From: Mesorhizobium sp. NZP2077
GTDB lineage: Bacteria > Pseudomonadota > Alphaproteobacteria > Rhizobiales > Rhizobiaceae
Reading direction: 5' to 3'
DNA length: 64,000 nt
NCBI RefSeq assembly: GCF_013170805.1
Contig: NZ_CP051293.1
Location: forward strand, 1,364,001 to 1,428,000
This document shows positions 1 to 8,490 of this stretch, piece after piece (the stretch's first letter is position 1; each line of letters opens with the position of its first letter). A program made the position numbers and the translations under genes. The notes beneath the pieces were generated by a model. That model was not told the DNA's origin and did not search any database. It saw only the letters and a list, made by a program, of their open reading frames with translations.

Positions 1-642
<642 letters not shown>

Positions 643-685
643 CCATGGCCCTCCCAAGCCAAACAAACGGACTGAATTGGCTCGG

Positions 686-701
686 ATGTTATCGCTAACA
701 T
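686..701. promoter_or_regulatory. GntR/LacI-type operator between divergent sugar genes
   Basis: The 16-mer ATGTTATCGCTAACAT is a near-perfect inverted repeat (7 of 8 positions per arm). It has the layout ATGTTA-N4-TAACAT of the operators bound by E. coli GntR/IdnR, which are LacI-family gluconate regulators. It lies 44 bp upstream of the ABC ATPase start and 72 bp upstream of the SMP-30 start, so one repressor could control both directions. The regulator gene is not in the window. Confidence 0.6.
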
Positions 702-773
702 TTTTGCAGGTCAAGTCTTGAAAATGGCTCGCCGCGAAGGCTAACGATAGGCCGGCTTCGCGGAGGACAAGGC

Positions 774-1697
774 ATGTTCGGAGACATAGAGGGCACAGGC
801 TTCGAGGTTCTCGATGAGCGTTTCGAGAGCTGCTTCGTCGGCCATGTGGCGGTCGAGCGGCTGTGGACCGGAGGGCGCTGGCTGGAGGGTCCGGCTTGGT
901 TCGCGGCCGGGCGGTACCTGGTTTTCTCGGACATCCCGAATGACCGTATCATGCGATACGACGACACCAATGGCGTGGTCTCGGTCTTCCGCGCGCCGTC
1001 CAGCAATGCCAACGGCAACACAGTCGACACAGAAGGGCGGCTGGTCACCTGCGAGCACCGGGCGCGGCGCGTCACCCGCACCGAGCATGACGGATCGATC
1101 ACGGTGATCGCCGACCGCTTCGAGGGCAAGCGGCTGAATTCGCCCAACGATGTGGTGGTGCGCTCGGACGGCACAGTTTGGTTTTCCGATCCACCCTACG
1201 GCATCGCGACCGACTATGAGGGCGACCGCGCCGAGCAGGAGATCGAGGGCTGCCACGTCTACCGCGCCGACCCTGTAACGGGAGCGGTGACACGCGTCGT
1301 CTCGACGATGGCGAAGCCCAACGGCCTCGCCTTTTCGCCGGACGAGACCATCCTCTATGTCGGCGACACCGGTGTCACACACCAGAAGGACGGGCCGAGA
1401 CACATCCGCAAGTTCGCTGTCGAGGGCGCCTCACTGAAAGAACTTGGCGTCTTCGCCTCTTGCACGGCCGGGCTGTTCGATGGGTTCAGGGTGGATATGT
1501 CAGGCCGCGTATGGGCGGGTGCCGGAGACGGCGTGCATTGCTTCGACCCCGACGGCACGCTGATCGGCAAGATACGCATTCCGGAGACGGTGGCGAACCT
1601 GACCTTCGGCGGCCCGAAGCGCAACCGCCTGTTCATCACGGCACGGCAGTCGCTCTATTCGGTCTTCGTCGTGGCGAATGCCGCGGCGCGGGGGTAA
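774..1697 (+). CDS. SMP-30/gluconolactonase family protein
   Basis: 307-residue soluble six-bladed beta-propeller lactonase that hydrolyses sugar lactones such as glucono- or xylono-lactone to the acid. Family landmarks are the metal-ligand Glu in WLEGPAWF (E38), the Asn in NSPNDVVVRSDG (about N125), the KPNGLAFSPDE block (about 181-191) and YVGDTG (D198), matching the Glu/Asn/Asp divalent-metal site of SMP-30. Length is normal for the family. It is transcribed away from the sugar ABC ATPase, with a GntR-like operator between them. This supports a role in oxidative sugar or aldonate catabolism. The exact lactone is unknown. Confidence 0.9.
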   Translation: MFGDIEGTGFEVLDERFESCFVGHVAVERLWTGGRWLEGPAWFAAGRYLVFSDIPNDRIMRYDDTNGVVSVFRAPSSNANGNTVDTEGRLVTCEHRARRVTRTEHDGSITVIADRFEGKRLNSPNDVVVRSDGTVWFSDPPYGIATDYEGDRAEQEIEGCHVYRADPVTGAVTRVVSTMAKPNGLAFSPDETILYVGDTGVTHQKDGPRHIRKFAVEGASLKELGVFASCTAGLFDGFRVDMSGRVWAGAGDGVHCFDPDGTLIGKIRIPETVANLTFGGPKRNRLFITARQSLYSVFVVANAAARG

Positions 1698-1735
1698 GCT
1701 GCCTGCCTTGCCAGGCCGGCTGTTCGCACCAAAAC

Positions 1736-2653
1736 TCAGCTGTTGCGCGTCGCGACAAATGTGGCGGCTTCCTTCAGCAGCGCTGCTTGGTCGCCATAGG
1801 GTTCGAGCAGCACGTGCGCCTGGTCAACAAGGCCTTGCAGCTGGCTGCGCGCCCAATTCGCGCCGTGCAGCGCCACCAGCGTTCCCTTGCCGGCAGCGGC
1901 GTCCTTGCCGGTCGCCTTGCCCATCTGGCTGGCGTCGGCGGTCAGGTCGAGCAGATCGTCGGCAAGCTGGAAAGCAAGGCCGATTGCCGAGCCGAACTCG
2001 GCCAGTCTTTCGCGATCATCGGCGGGAGCGCCGGCGATGATGGCGCCGGCCTCGCAGGCGAAGCGGATCAGCGCGCCGGTCTTCATCGCCTGCAGCCTTA
2101 TGATACCCGCCTCGTCCGGCGGTGTCTGTTCGGCTTCGAGGTCGAGCTTCTGGCCACCGACCATGCCTCCGGCACCCGCGGCCCTGGCAAGCGCCAGCAC
2201 CAATGCTACCCGCCGCTCGGCCGGCAGCACGGTCGCCTCGCCGGCGATGATGTCGAAGGCCAGCGTCAGCAAGGCGTCGCCGGCCAGGATGGCGGTCGCT
2301 TCGTCGAACGCCTTGTGCACGGTCGGCTGGCCGCGGCGCAGATCATCGTCGTCCATCGCCGGCAAATCGTCATGGATCAACGAATAGCAATGCACGCATT
2401 CGAGTGCCGCCGCGACGCGCTGACCGGCCTCGCCGTCGGCGGAAAACAAGGCGGCACTTTCCATGACCAGGAAGGGGCGCAGGCGCTTGCCGCCGTTCAG
2501 CACGCCGTGGCGCATCGCCGCCATCAGTCGGTCGGGCCGCGCGATCTCGCCCGACAGGGGACGGTCGTCGAGCAAACGCCGCAGCAGCACCTCGACCGCC
2601 GCCGCCCGCCTGATGAGCGCCATTTCGAACGCCATTTCGTCGTCATTCGTCAT
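1736..2653 (-). CDS. ispA: Farnesyl/geranyl diphosphate synthase (polyprenyl synthetase)
   Basis: Short-chain E-isoprenyl diphosphate synthase that condenses IPP with DMAPP/GPP to make farnesyl-PP for quinone, hopanoid and undecaprenyl routes; cytoplasmic. Visible motifs are NGGKRLRPFL (about 53-62), the first Asp-rich motif DDLPAMD (95-101) followed by DDDLRRG, GGQKLDLE, KTGALIRF, and the second Asp-rich motif DDLLD near residue 235. The start is taken at MTNDDEM. An in-frame ATG 45 bp upstream would add 15 unconserved residues. At about 305 residues it fits the IspA family. It is convergent with the SMP-30 gene and divergent from mtgA. A geranylgeranyl specificity cannot be excluded. Confidence 0.9.
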   Translation of the reverse strand: MTNDDEMAFEMALIRRAAAVEVLLRRLLDDRPLSGEIARPDRLMAAMRHGVLNGGKRLRPFLVMESAALFSADGEAGQRVAAALECVHCYSLIHDDLPAMDDDDLRRGQPTVHKAFDEATAILAGDALLTLAFDIIAGEATVLPAERRVALVLALARAAGAGGMVGGQKLDLEAEQTPPDEAGIIRLQAMKTGALIRFACEAGAIIAGAPADDRERLAEFGSAIGLAFQLADDLLDLTADASQMGKATGKDAAAGKGTLVALHGANWARSQLQGLVDQAHVLLEPYGDQAALLKEAATFVATRNS

Positions 2654-2722
2654 GGCCGGGAGCGGTAGCCGACACTCAGACGTTGCGCAAGAAGGCAAGC
2701 GCCATTATGCCGGAGCAGGCAG

Positions 2723-3493
2723 ATGTACGGGTTGGGCGGCTTGGCGGAACCGATCGTCGATCATGAAACCGAAAAGCTGGACATGGCGACGAGATCGCGC
2801 GGCTTGAACCGCCGCAGTCTCAGGCGCTGGGTCCGGCGTGGCATCGTCGTGGCCGCCGTGCTGGCTTTGATTCCGACAGTGCTGACCTTTCTTTACCTGC
2901 CGTCCTTCGTGCATCCGGTGTCGACGCTGATGCTGAAGGACCTGGCGACCTTCTCCGGCTATGACCGGCGTTGGGTGTCGATCGACGATGTTGCGCCGGT
3001 ATTGGCCCATTCGGTCATCATGTCGGAGGATGGACAATTCTGCTTCCATCGCGGCGTCGATCTGGGCGAACTCAGGGGGGTCGTCGATGACGCGCTGGCC
3101 GGTGAGGCGACGCGCGGTGCGTCGACCATCACCATGCAGACGGTGAAGAACCTGTTCCTATGGTCGCGGCCGCTGGGCTCGGTGCGCAAGGTCGTCGAAC
3201 TGCCGCTGGCGGTCTATTTCGACGCGGTGATGTCGAAACGCCGCATCATGGAGATTTATCTCAACATCGCCGAATGGGGTCCGGGCATCTATGGCATCGA
3301 GGCGGCGGCGCAGCACCATTTCGGCATTCCGGCAAAACAACTGTCGCGCCGGCAGGCGGCACTTCTTGCCGTTACCTTGCCCAATCCGATCGCCCGCAAT
3401 CCGGCAAAACCCGGGCCTGGCCTGAGACGGCTCGCCAATCTGATCGAGCGGCGGGCCGGCCGTTCCGGTGCATATGTCGGCTGCCTCGAGTAG
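2723..3493 (+). CDS. mtgA: Monofunctional biosynthetic peptidoglycan transglycosylase
   Basis: Glycosyltransferase family 51 enzyme that polymerises lipid II into glycan strands in the periplasm, anchored by one N-terminal membrane segment (about residues 41-60, [19 protein letters not shown]). The catalytic Glu lies in [14 protein letters not shown], and the family blocks [40 protein letters not shown] and [11 protein letters not shown] are all present. No penicillin-binding domain follows, which separates it from class A PBPs. The start at 2723 has a GGAGCAGGC ribosome site; an ATG at 2783 is the alternative. Length of 256 aa is close to the family's usual 230-250. Confidence 0.95.
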   Translation: MYGLGGLAEPIVDHETEKLDMATRSRGLNRRSLRRWVRRGIVVAAVLALIPTVLTFLYLPSFVHPVSTLMLKDLATFSGYDRRWVSIDDVAPVLAHSVIMSEDGQFCFHRGVDLGELRGVVDDALAGEATRGASTITMQTVKNLFLWSRPLGSVRKVVELPLAVYFDAVMSKRRIMEIYLNIAEWGPGIYGIEAAAQHHFGIPAKQLSRRQAALLAVTLPNPIARNPAKPGPGLRRLANLIERRAGRSGAYVGCLE

Positions 3494-3520
3494 CCAACTC
3501 AAAAAAGTTCGTGGCAGCGC

Positions 3521-3549
3521 TGGCCAAAACGGCACAGGGCGTGTATAGG
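3521..3549 (+). promoter_or_regulatory. Candidate sigma-70 promoter for rpmF
   Basis: TGGCCA (3521-3526) and TATAGG (3544-3549) are separated by 17 bp and lie about 85 bp before the rpmF start. The -35 matches TTGACA at 4 of 6 positions. This is a sequence-pattern call only. Confidence 0.4.
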
Positions 3550-3633
3550 CACCCGACTTTCTCAGATTTAGGCCCTGACATGGCCCTTTCACGAGGGCGG
3601 GCGGGGCTTTTGACCATGTAGTGGAGCATATCC

Positions 3634-3816
3634 ATGGCCGTTCCGAAACGCAAAACTTCTCCGTCCAAGCGCGGCATGCGCCGCTCGGCCGACGCCCTCA
3701 AGGCCCCGACCTATGTCGAGGACAAGAATTCCGGCGAAATGCGCCGCCCGCACCACATCGACCTGAAGACCGGCATGTATCGCGGTCGCCAGGTGCTGAC
3801 CCCCAAGGAAAGCTGA
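3634..3816 (+). CDS. rpmF: 50S ribosomal protein L32
   Basis: 60-residue basic protein beginning [18 protein letters not shown], the invariant N-terminus of L32, which binds 23S rRNA in the large subunit. The rest ([17 protein letters not shown]) matches the alphaproteobacterial form without the four zinc-binding cysteines. It stands alone between mtgA and a strong terminator. A GTGGAG ribosome site precedes the ATG. Confidence 0.98.
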   Translation: MAVPKRKTSPSKRGMRRSADALKAPTYVEDKNSGEMRRPHHIDLKTGMYRGRQVLTPKES

Positions 3817-3846
3817 GACCAGCTTTCCCCAGGGTTTGAGTTACAA

Positions 3847-3872
3847 AAGACCGGCCTCTGGCCGGTCTTTTT
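3847..3872 (+). terminator. Rho-independent terminator of rpmF
   Basis: AAGACCGGCC-TCT-GGCCGGTCTT stem-loop followed directly by a T run, 30 bp after the rpmF stop codon. Confidence 0.9.
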
Positions 3873-4056
3873 GCGTTTGGCCGCCGAGGTTGACCAAGCC
3901 GGTCTAAATGCCGAGCCGAGGCCAATGTAATCCGGACAATCGGCTGACGTGGTTGTTGCATCCGGTCTTCGACCGTGTTGGCGGCTTTTTACGAAAAATC
4001 TTGACGGCGTGGCCCTGGCGCATTCTACAGAAGGTGCCCCCATATGGAGACGCCAG

Positions 4057-4458
4057 ATGTTCGGTGCCGTCCCGCTTTTGATCGTGCCTTTCATTCTCTA
4101 CAATCTCGGCCTGCTCGGAATTTTCGGCGGCGGTGACGATCCGTGGGCGAGCGAGATCTTCTCGTTCCGCATGATGTCGGGCGGGGTGTTCTCGATGACG
4201 CTCGGCGACCTGATGATCCTGATCGGGCTGATCTTCCTGTTTGCCGAAATGGTGAAGTCGGCGCGCACGACCAGCGCCTCGATCATGGACCATCTCCTGT
4301 CGACCCTGGTTTTCGTCGCCTTCCTGGTCGAGTTCCTGCTGGTCAAGGGCGCGGCGCACTCGATCTTCTTCACGCTGACGATCATCGCGCTGTTCGATGT
4401 GCTGGCCGGGTTTGCGGTGTCGATGCGGTCGGCGAGCCGGGACATCAACGTCAATTAG
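4057..4458 (+). CDS. Small integral membrane protein, function unknown
   Basis: 133 residues with four predicted hydrophobic helices (LLIVPFILYNLGLLGIF, LMILIGLIFLFAEMV, LLSTLVFVAFLVEFLLV, FFTLTIIALFDVLAGFAV) and an N-in start MFGAVP. The ATG at 4057 follows a GGAGACG ribosome site 7 bp away; earlier in-frame starts would add a charged, low-quality leader. I recognise it only as the type of conserved rhizobial membrane protein usually left hypothetical. Its TAG stop codon is the first triplet of a RIME-like repeat. Confidence 0.75.
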   Translation: MFGAVPLLIVPFILYNLGLLGIFGGGDDPWASEIFSFRMMSGGVFSMTLGDLMILIGLIFLFAEMVKSARTTSASIMDHLLSTLVFVAFLVEFLLVKGAAHSIFFTLTIIALFDVLAGFAVSMRSASRDINVN

Positions 4459-4584
4459 ATCATTTCACCGTTTCACGGATACGGCGAACTGCTCTAACTC
4501 TTTGTTTTGACGCAATTCCCAAGGGAAAGCGCTATGCGCTTTTCCCGGGAAAACCGCACACACTTTTCCTGGAATTGCTCTAGA
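4456..4584. repeat. RIME-like palindromic element, copy A (with extra nested hairpin)
   Basis: Two-palindrome intergenic element found four times in the window (the others at 11949, 35382 and 38272). The first palindrome runs from TTTCACCGTTTC to the GCTC before TAACTC. The second is bounded by CAATTCC and GGAATTG. This copy carries about 25 extra bp between those arms, themselves an inverted repeat centred on GCGCTATGCGC. It starts at the TAG stop of the upstream membrane-protein gene. The name RIME-like (Rhizobium-specific intergenic mosaic element) is by architecture; I could not compare it with a database consensus. Confidence 0.75.
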
Positions 4585-4592
4585 CTAAGGGC

Positions 4593-5024
4593 TCAGCCCG
4601 GATCGGCGGTGAAGCCGGCGGCCTCGATGCCGGCGATGGCTGCGGCCTCGTCATTGTCCGAGGTGTCGCCCGAAATGCCGACGGCGCCGATGATGGCGCC
4701 GGCCTTGTCGCGGATCAGCACGCCGCCGACGACCGGCAGCACGCGTCCGCCCGACACGTCGGAAATGCCGGCGACCAGATGCGGACGCTCCTTGGCGAAG
4801 GCCTCGACCTTGCGCGAGCCCATGCCGATGGCCAGCGCGCCATAGGCCTTGCCCGCCGACATTTGCGGGCGCAGGAACGAGGCGCCGTCCTGGCGCTGGA
4901 AGGCGACCAGATGGCCGCCGGCGTCGAGCACCGAGACGCCCAGCGGCTTGAGCTTGAGATCGGCACCCTTGGCGAAGGCGGCATCGATGATTTGCCTGGC
5001 TTTTTCGAGCGGCAGTGCGGTCAT
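4593..5024 (-). CDS. GlcG/HbpS family heme-binding-like protein (DUF336)
   Basis: 143-residue protein of the GlcG/HbpS family, a PAS-like alpha/beta fold found next to glycolate oxidase genes or as a heme/corrinoid-binding protein. Typical blocks are GVSVLDAGGHLVAFQRQDGA, SAGKAYGALA, PVVGGVLIRD and IGAVGISGDTSDNDEAAA. The start is supported by AGGAG 7 bp before the ATG. It is a lone gene here; no glycolate genes are adjacent. Function in this organism is unknown. Confidence 0.85.
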   Translation of the reverse strand: MTALPLEKARQIIDAAFAKGADLKLKPLGVSVLDAGGHLVAFQRQDGASFLRPQMSAGKAYGALAIGMGSRKVEAFAKERPHLVAGISDVSGGRVLPVVGGVLIRDKAGAIIGAVGISGDTSDNDEAAAIAGIEAAGFTADPG

Positions 5025-5205
5025 GGCAATCTCCTGTTGAAAGAGGCAATCATCTGCGGCCGGCGGGCCGAAGCAATCCCGGTTTCGGTTGAAATTGCTT
5101 CTTGTGAAGCGGTGGGATGAAGGGCGGCTGTCTGGATGGCGCCGTCGAACGGCGACAGGCGAGCAACTCCAGCCGGTTCAGGCCGGATTGCCGGAGAGCG
5201 GCGCG

Positions 5206-5451
5206 TTATTTCTTCTTGGCGCGTGCAGGCTTCTTGGTGGGCGCTGCCGGCGCGTTGGCGAGGTCGTCGGCTTCCTTGGCTAGGCGGAGCGCCCGCAGCT
5301 TGTCGGTCTTGGCCTTGCGGGCGTCGCTTTCGGCGGCATATTCCGCCATTGCCTTCTGGCGGACGGTCGCCGCTTCTTCCTGCTTCTTGAAGCGCAGATC
5401 TGCGCGCGCGCGGGCAGCATCCCGAGAGTTCTCAACCAAGACCTTATCCAA
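5206..5451 (-). CDS. Small charged Ala/Lys/Glu-rich protein, unknown function (TTG start)
   Basis: 81 residues, almost entirely helical and charged (ARADLRFKKQEEAATVRQ, then KTDKLRALRLAKEA), ending in a Lys/Ala/Pro tail KKPARAKKK. It resembles short conserved rhizobial proteins of unknown function, possibly DUF6481-like. No ATG is available: a TAA lies in frame 12 bp upstream of the TTG at 5451, so TTG is the only reasonable start. The composition suggests nucleic-acid binding or a coiled coil, but this is not demonstrated. Confidence 0.6.
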   Translation of the reverse strand: MDKVLVENSRDAARARADLRFKKQEEAATVRQKAMAEYAAESDARKAKTDKLRALRLAKEADDLANAPAAPTKKPARAKKK

Positions 5452-5515
5452 TCCCGTGAATTATGGTTTCCGCTTGTTCTAGCAGAGCCGGCCTCTCAAC
5501 GGGAAAAATAGTTGT

Positions 5516-6037
5516 TTACGCAGCCGGACTGGCGCTGAGAGCCTTGCTGGCGACCACGGCTTCATAGGCAGCCCGCAGGGTTGCGCGAACAGACGGGCCA
5601 GATGCCGTATCGAGCGGCGTACCCAGATGCTCATGGCGCAACTCGTCCATGAATTTCTCCCATAGTGGCGGTCCGCCCTTTTCCAGAAGCTCGGCGCGGA
5701 TCGAGAGTTCCTCGCTGGTCGGCAGCCAGACCCGGCCCCAGGCGCCGAGATGGGCCAGGATCGGCACCAGCGTGATGGCCATCTCGGTCAGGCTGTAGAT
5801 CGCCTTCTGCTTGTGGGAGGGATCGTCGGCCTTGGTCAGCATGCCCAATTCCATCAGCCGTTTCAGCCGGTCGGCAAGGATGTTGGAGGCAATGCCTTCC
5901 ATCGATTCGTTGAGCAGCTCGCGGAAATGGCGCCTGCCGCCGAAAATCATGTCGCGCAGGATGATCAGGCTCCAGCGGTCGCCGAACACTTCTAGCGACA
6001 GGTTGATCGGGCAGCCGGACCGGCGATCGAGGCTCAT
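5516..6037 (-). CDS. HxlR-family winged-helix transcriptional regulator
   Basis: 173-residue regulator of the HxlR/MarR-like family. The hallmark N-terminus RRSGCPINLSLEVFGDRWSL is present, with the Cys that senses electrophiles in many members, followed by LIILRDMIFGGRRHF and the recognition region NILADRLKRLMELGML. The start at 6037 (MSLDRRSG) has a GGAG ribosome site. A longer ORF to 6091 would run through the operator and is not favoured. The C-terminal extension (about 60 residues) is longer than the minimal 110-residue family. It is divergent from a hydrolase gene with a palindrome between them, suggesting direct and self control. Confidence 0.88.
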   Translation of the reverse strand: MSLDRRSGCPINLSLEVFGDRWSLIILRDMIFGGRRHFRELLNESMEGIASNILADRLKRLMELGMLTKADDPSHKQKAIYSLTEMAITLVPILAHLGAWGRVWLPTSEELSIRAELLEKGGPPLWEKFMDELRHEHLGTPLDTASGPSVRATLRAAYEAVVASKALSASPAA

Positions 6038-6055
6038 GAGATCTCCACGCAAAAC

Positions 6056-6113
6056 CAGTTGCATTGTCGTATCAGTTTCATTATCGTGCAACTGATTGCA
6101 TTATGCAATCAGT
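6056..6113. promoter_or_regulatory. Palindromic operator region, HxlR gene / hydrolase
   Basis: 6091-6113 is a perfect inverted repeat with 11-bp arms (ACTGATTGCAT-T-ATGCAATCAGT). A second looser pair, CAGTTGCA (6056-6063) and TGCAACTG (6087-6094), surrounds it. The site sits between two divergent genes, 16 bp before the hydrolase start, and is probably bound by the HxlR regulator encoded next to it. Confidence 0.6.
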
Positions 6114-6128
6114 TTAGGAGACGCTGTG

Positions 6129-6964
6129 ATGACCGCGATCAATCGGCCCGAGATCATATCCGAAGCTTTCGGCGCCCCGGAAAATCCCCCGCTGCTGCTG
6201 ATCATGGGCGCGATGGCCTCGATGCTGTGGTGGCCGAAGGCATTTTGCCGGGAACTGGCGGATGCCGGCCTGTACGTGGTCCGCTACGACAATCGCGATA
6301 CCGGCCGCTCGACCAAGTATCCGCCGGGCCTGCCGCCCTACACATTCGACGACATGGCGGACGATGCGATCGGTGTGCTCGACAGCCGCGGCATCGGCAA
6401 GGCGCATGTCGCCGGTATGTCGATGGGTGGGATGATCGCGCAACTCATGGCGCTCAAGCATCCTTCCCGCGTCGCGTCGCTGACCGCGATCAGCAGTTCA
6501 CTGGTGTGGACGGACACCTCGCATCTGCCGCAGACAACCGACGCCTATATCAAACATTCGGCCGCGGGCGCTGATATCGACTGGGCGGACCGCCGCCAGG
6601 TGATCGACTTCATGGTCAGGGATGCCAGGGCGATCGCCAGCACCGCACATCCGTTCGATGAGGCCGGGACGAGAGGCTTCATCGAACAGGATTACGACCG
6701 CTCCGGCGGGTTCCTGAGCGCAACAATCATTTTTCGCTCAAGGGCGGTGACGCATGGAAGGGGCGCCTGCACGAGATGAAGGCGCCAGCGCTGGTCATCC
6801 ATGGAACCTCAGATCCGATCTTTCCGGTCGAGCATGGCGAGGCGCTAGCCAAGACGGTCGCCGGTGCGAAATTCCTTCGCGTCGCAGGCGGCGGCCACGA
6901 ACTGCATCCGCAAGACTGGCCGGCGCTGGAAGCCGCCATCGTCGCGCATATCAGGTCCAATTAA
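6129..6964 (+). pseudogene. Alpha/beta hydrolase with an internal frameshift
   Basis: The first frame (6129 to about 6725) encodes an alpha/beta-hydrolase N-terminus: PPLLLIMGAMASMLWWP, VVRYDNRDTGRS and the nucleophile elbow VAGMSMGGMIAQ (Ser of GMSMGG). Near 6721-6726 the homologous reading moves to another frame (NHFSLKGGDAWKGRLHEMKA), which continues with ALVIHGTSDPIFPVEHG and the catalytic His in GGGHELHP to a stop at 6964. The first frame alone would run on to 6779 with unrelated residues and lose the catalytic Asp and His. A change of one base restores a normal protein of about 278 aa. It could be a real inactivation or a sequence error. An AGGAGACG site precedes the ATG. It is divergent from the HxlR gene. 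Confidence 0.8.
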
Positions 6965-7085
6965 GTCCTCGCCGGTCGGCCTTGACGGATAAGGCCTATC
7001 GCAATAGTTAAGTGAATGCTTCAGTGTTGACTTTGGCGACGCACAACACCCGCCCATCGATGAACCAGAAACAGACGAGCATAGA

Positions 7086-7742
7086 ATGTCCCTTACGCTG
7101 CATTTCCATCCGCTGGCCTCCTTCTGCTGGAAGCCGCTGATCGCGCTCTACGAGAACGCCACGGCCTTCATCCCGGTCATCGTCGATCTCGGCGACGAGC
7201 AATCGCGTGCGGCCTTCCTGAAGATATCGCCGACCGGCAAGATGCCGGCGCTGCGCGACGATGCGCGCGACCGCACGGTGCTGGAATCGACCATCGTCGT
7301 GGAATATCTGGCCGCGCACTATCCGGGGCCGGTCGAACTCGTCCCTGCCGACGTCGACCTGGCACTGGCGGTCCGCCAGGCGGATCGCTTCTATGATTTC
7401 TATATGCAGGAGCCGATGCAGAAGATCGTCGGCGACCGGCTGCGACCGCTCGACAAGACCGATCCGTTCGGTGTCGAGCAGGCGCGCGGCCAGTTGCGCA
7501 ATTCCTACGCCATCATCGAACAGGAGATGCAGTCGAGGGCCTGGGCGGTGGGCGATTCCTTCACCATGGCCGATTGTGCGGCGTCGCCCGCGCACTTCTA
7601 TGCCAACAAGGTCGAGCCGTTCGGCGACAAATATCCAGCCGTGAAGCGCTATCACGACCGGCTGCTGCATCGCCCTGCCTTCGCCAGGGTGATCGAGGAG
7701 GCGCAGCCCTACTTCAAGTTCTTTCCCTACAATAACGGCTGA
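7086..7742 (+). CDS. Glutathione S-transferase family protein
   Basis: 218-residue cytosolic GST-like protein. An N-terminal thioredoxin-like domain (residues 1-80) has LHFHPLASFCWKPLIALYEN, the cis-Pro in SPTGKMPAL, and the glutathione-binding Glu-Ser of VLESTIVVEYLA. The C-terminal helical domain includes FTMADCAASPA, the N-capping box/hydrophobic staple. It starts 5 bp before an ArsR gene (stop at 7742, next start at 7748) and so is probably co-transcribed with the ArsR, SnoaL and SRPBCC genes downstream. The substrate is unknown. Confidence 0.9.
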   Translation: MSLTLHFHPLASFCWKPLIALYENATAFIPVIVDLGDEQSRAAFLKISPTGKMPALRDDARDRTVLESTIVVEYLAAHYPGPVELVPADVDLALAVRQADRFYDFYMQEPMQKIVGDRLRPLDKTDPFGVEQARGQLRNSYAIIEQEMQSRAWAVGDSFTMADCAASPAHFYANKVEPFGDKYPAVKRYHDRLLHRPAFARVIEEAQPYFKFFPYNNG

Positions 7743-7747
7743 CCGCG

Positions 7748-8074
7748 ATGCTGCACGATCCCGCCCAGCTCGACCTGATGTTCCAGGCGCTTGCCGATCC
7801 GGCGCGGCGGCAGATGGTCGACCGGCTTTCGCGCGGTCCCGCCTCGGTCAGCCAGCTGGCTGAGCCGCTGGCGATGTCGCTGTCGGCCGTCGTCCAGCAT
7901 CTCAATGTGCTGGAGGCGAGCGGCCTGGTGCGCTCGGAGAAACTGGGCCGCGTGCGCACCTGCCAGATCGAGCCGAAAGCCTTGAGAGCGGCCGAACACT
8001 GGATCAACGAGCGGCGCCTCGTCTGGGAGCGCCGGCTGGACCGGCTCGGCGACTTTCTCACCGAGAGCGAATGA
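7748..8074 (+). CDS. ArsR-family winged-helix regulator
   Basis: 108 residues. The HTH core is QALADPARRQMVDRLSRG, then SVSQLAEPLAMSLSAVVQHL and LEASGLVRSEKLGRVRT, typical of ArsR/SmtB proteins. No metal-binding Cys cluster (ELCVC) is present, so it belongs to the non-metal group that usually sits beside SRPBCC/AHSA1 genes. It lies between the GST gene (5-bp gap) and a SnoaL-like gene (24 bp). Confidence 0.9.
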   Translation: MLHDPAQLDLMFQALADPARRQMVDRLSRGPASVSQLAEPLAMSLSAVVQHLNVLEASGLVRSEKLGRVRTCQIEPKALRAAEHWINERRLVWERRLDRLGDFLTESE

Positions 8075-8097
8075 GCGCAACAACAGGGAGAACGATC

Positions 8098-8472
8098 ATG
8101 GCTGCCAAAAACAGGGCGCAGTTGATCCGCCGCTATTTTGCCGCCTATCAGGCAAATGAGCGCGATGTTGCCGAGATGATGCTGACGGACGACTTCACGT
8201 TCACCAGCCCCTATGACGATGCCATCGACCGCGCGACCTATTTCGCGCGTTGCTGGCCGGGCAGTCCCGCTTTCAAGTCGATCACCATCGAGCGGATCTG
8301 CGAAGACGCGGATGCCGCTTTTGTTCTCTACCGCTGTGAAACGGTAGACGGAAAGACCTTCCGCAACACAGAGCTGCACGCGTTTCGCGACGACCGCCTG
8401 CGCAGCGTCGAGGTCTATTTCGGCGCTGCCTATCGCGGCGGTGTCTTCATCCCACAGAACCAATCAAGCTGA
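8098..8472 (+). CDS. SnoaL-like / NTF2-fold protein
   Basis: 124-residue cone-shaped NTF2-like protein: LIRRYFAAYQANERDVAEMM (opening helices), LTDDFTFTSPYDDAIDR, then strands around VLYRCETVDGKTFRNTELH and RSVEVYFG. Such proteins are small hydrolases, isomerases or binding proteins, and the reaction cannot be told. The ATG at 8098 has AGGGAG at the right distance; an earlier in-frame ATG (8071) would overlap the ArsR gene. Its place in an ArsR-SRPBCC group suggests a shared response to a small organic compound. Confidence 0.8.
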   Translation: MAAKNRAQLIRRYFAAYQANERDVAEMMLTDDFTFTSPYDDAIDRATYFARCWPGSPAFKSITIERICEDADAAFVLYRCETVDGKTFRNTELHAFRDDRLRSVEVYFGAAYRGGVFIPQNQSS

Positions 8473-8490
8473 CCAACGAGGACCCAATCC

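Noticed and set aside
1460..2668. A 402-codon plus-strand frame opposite ispA
   Set aside because: Antisense to ispA, whose Asp-rich motifs are intact on the minus strand.
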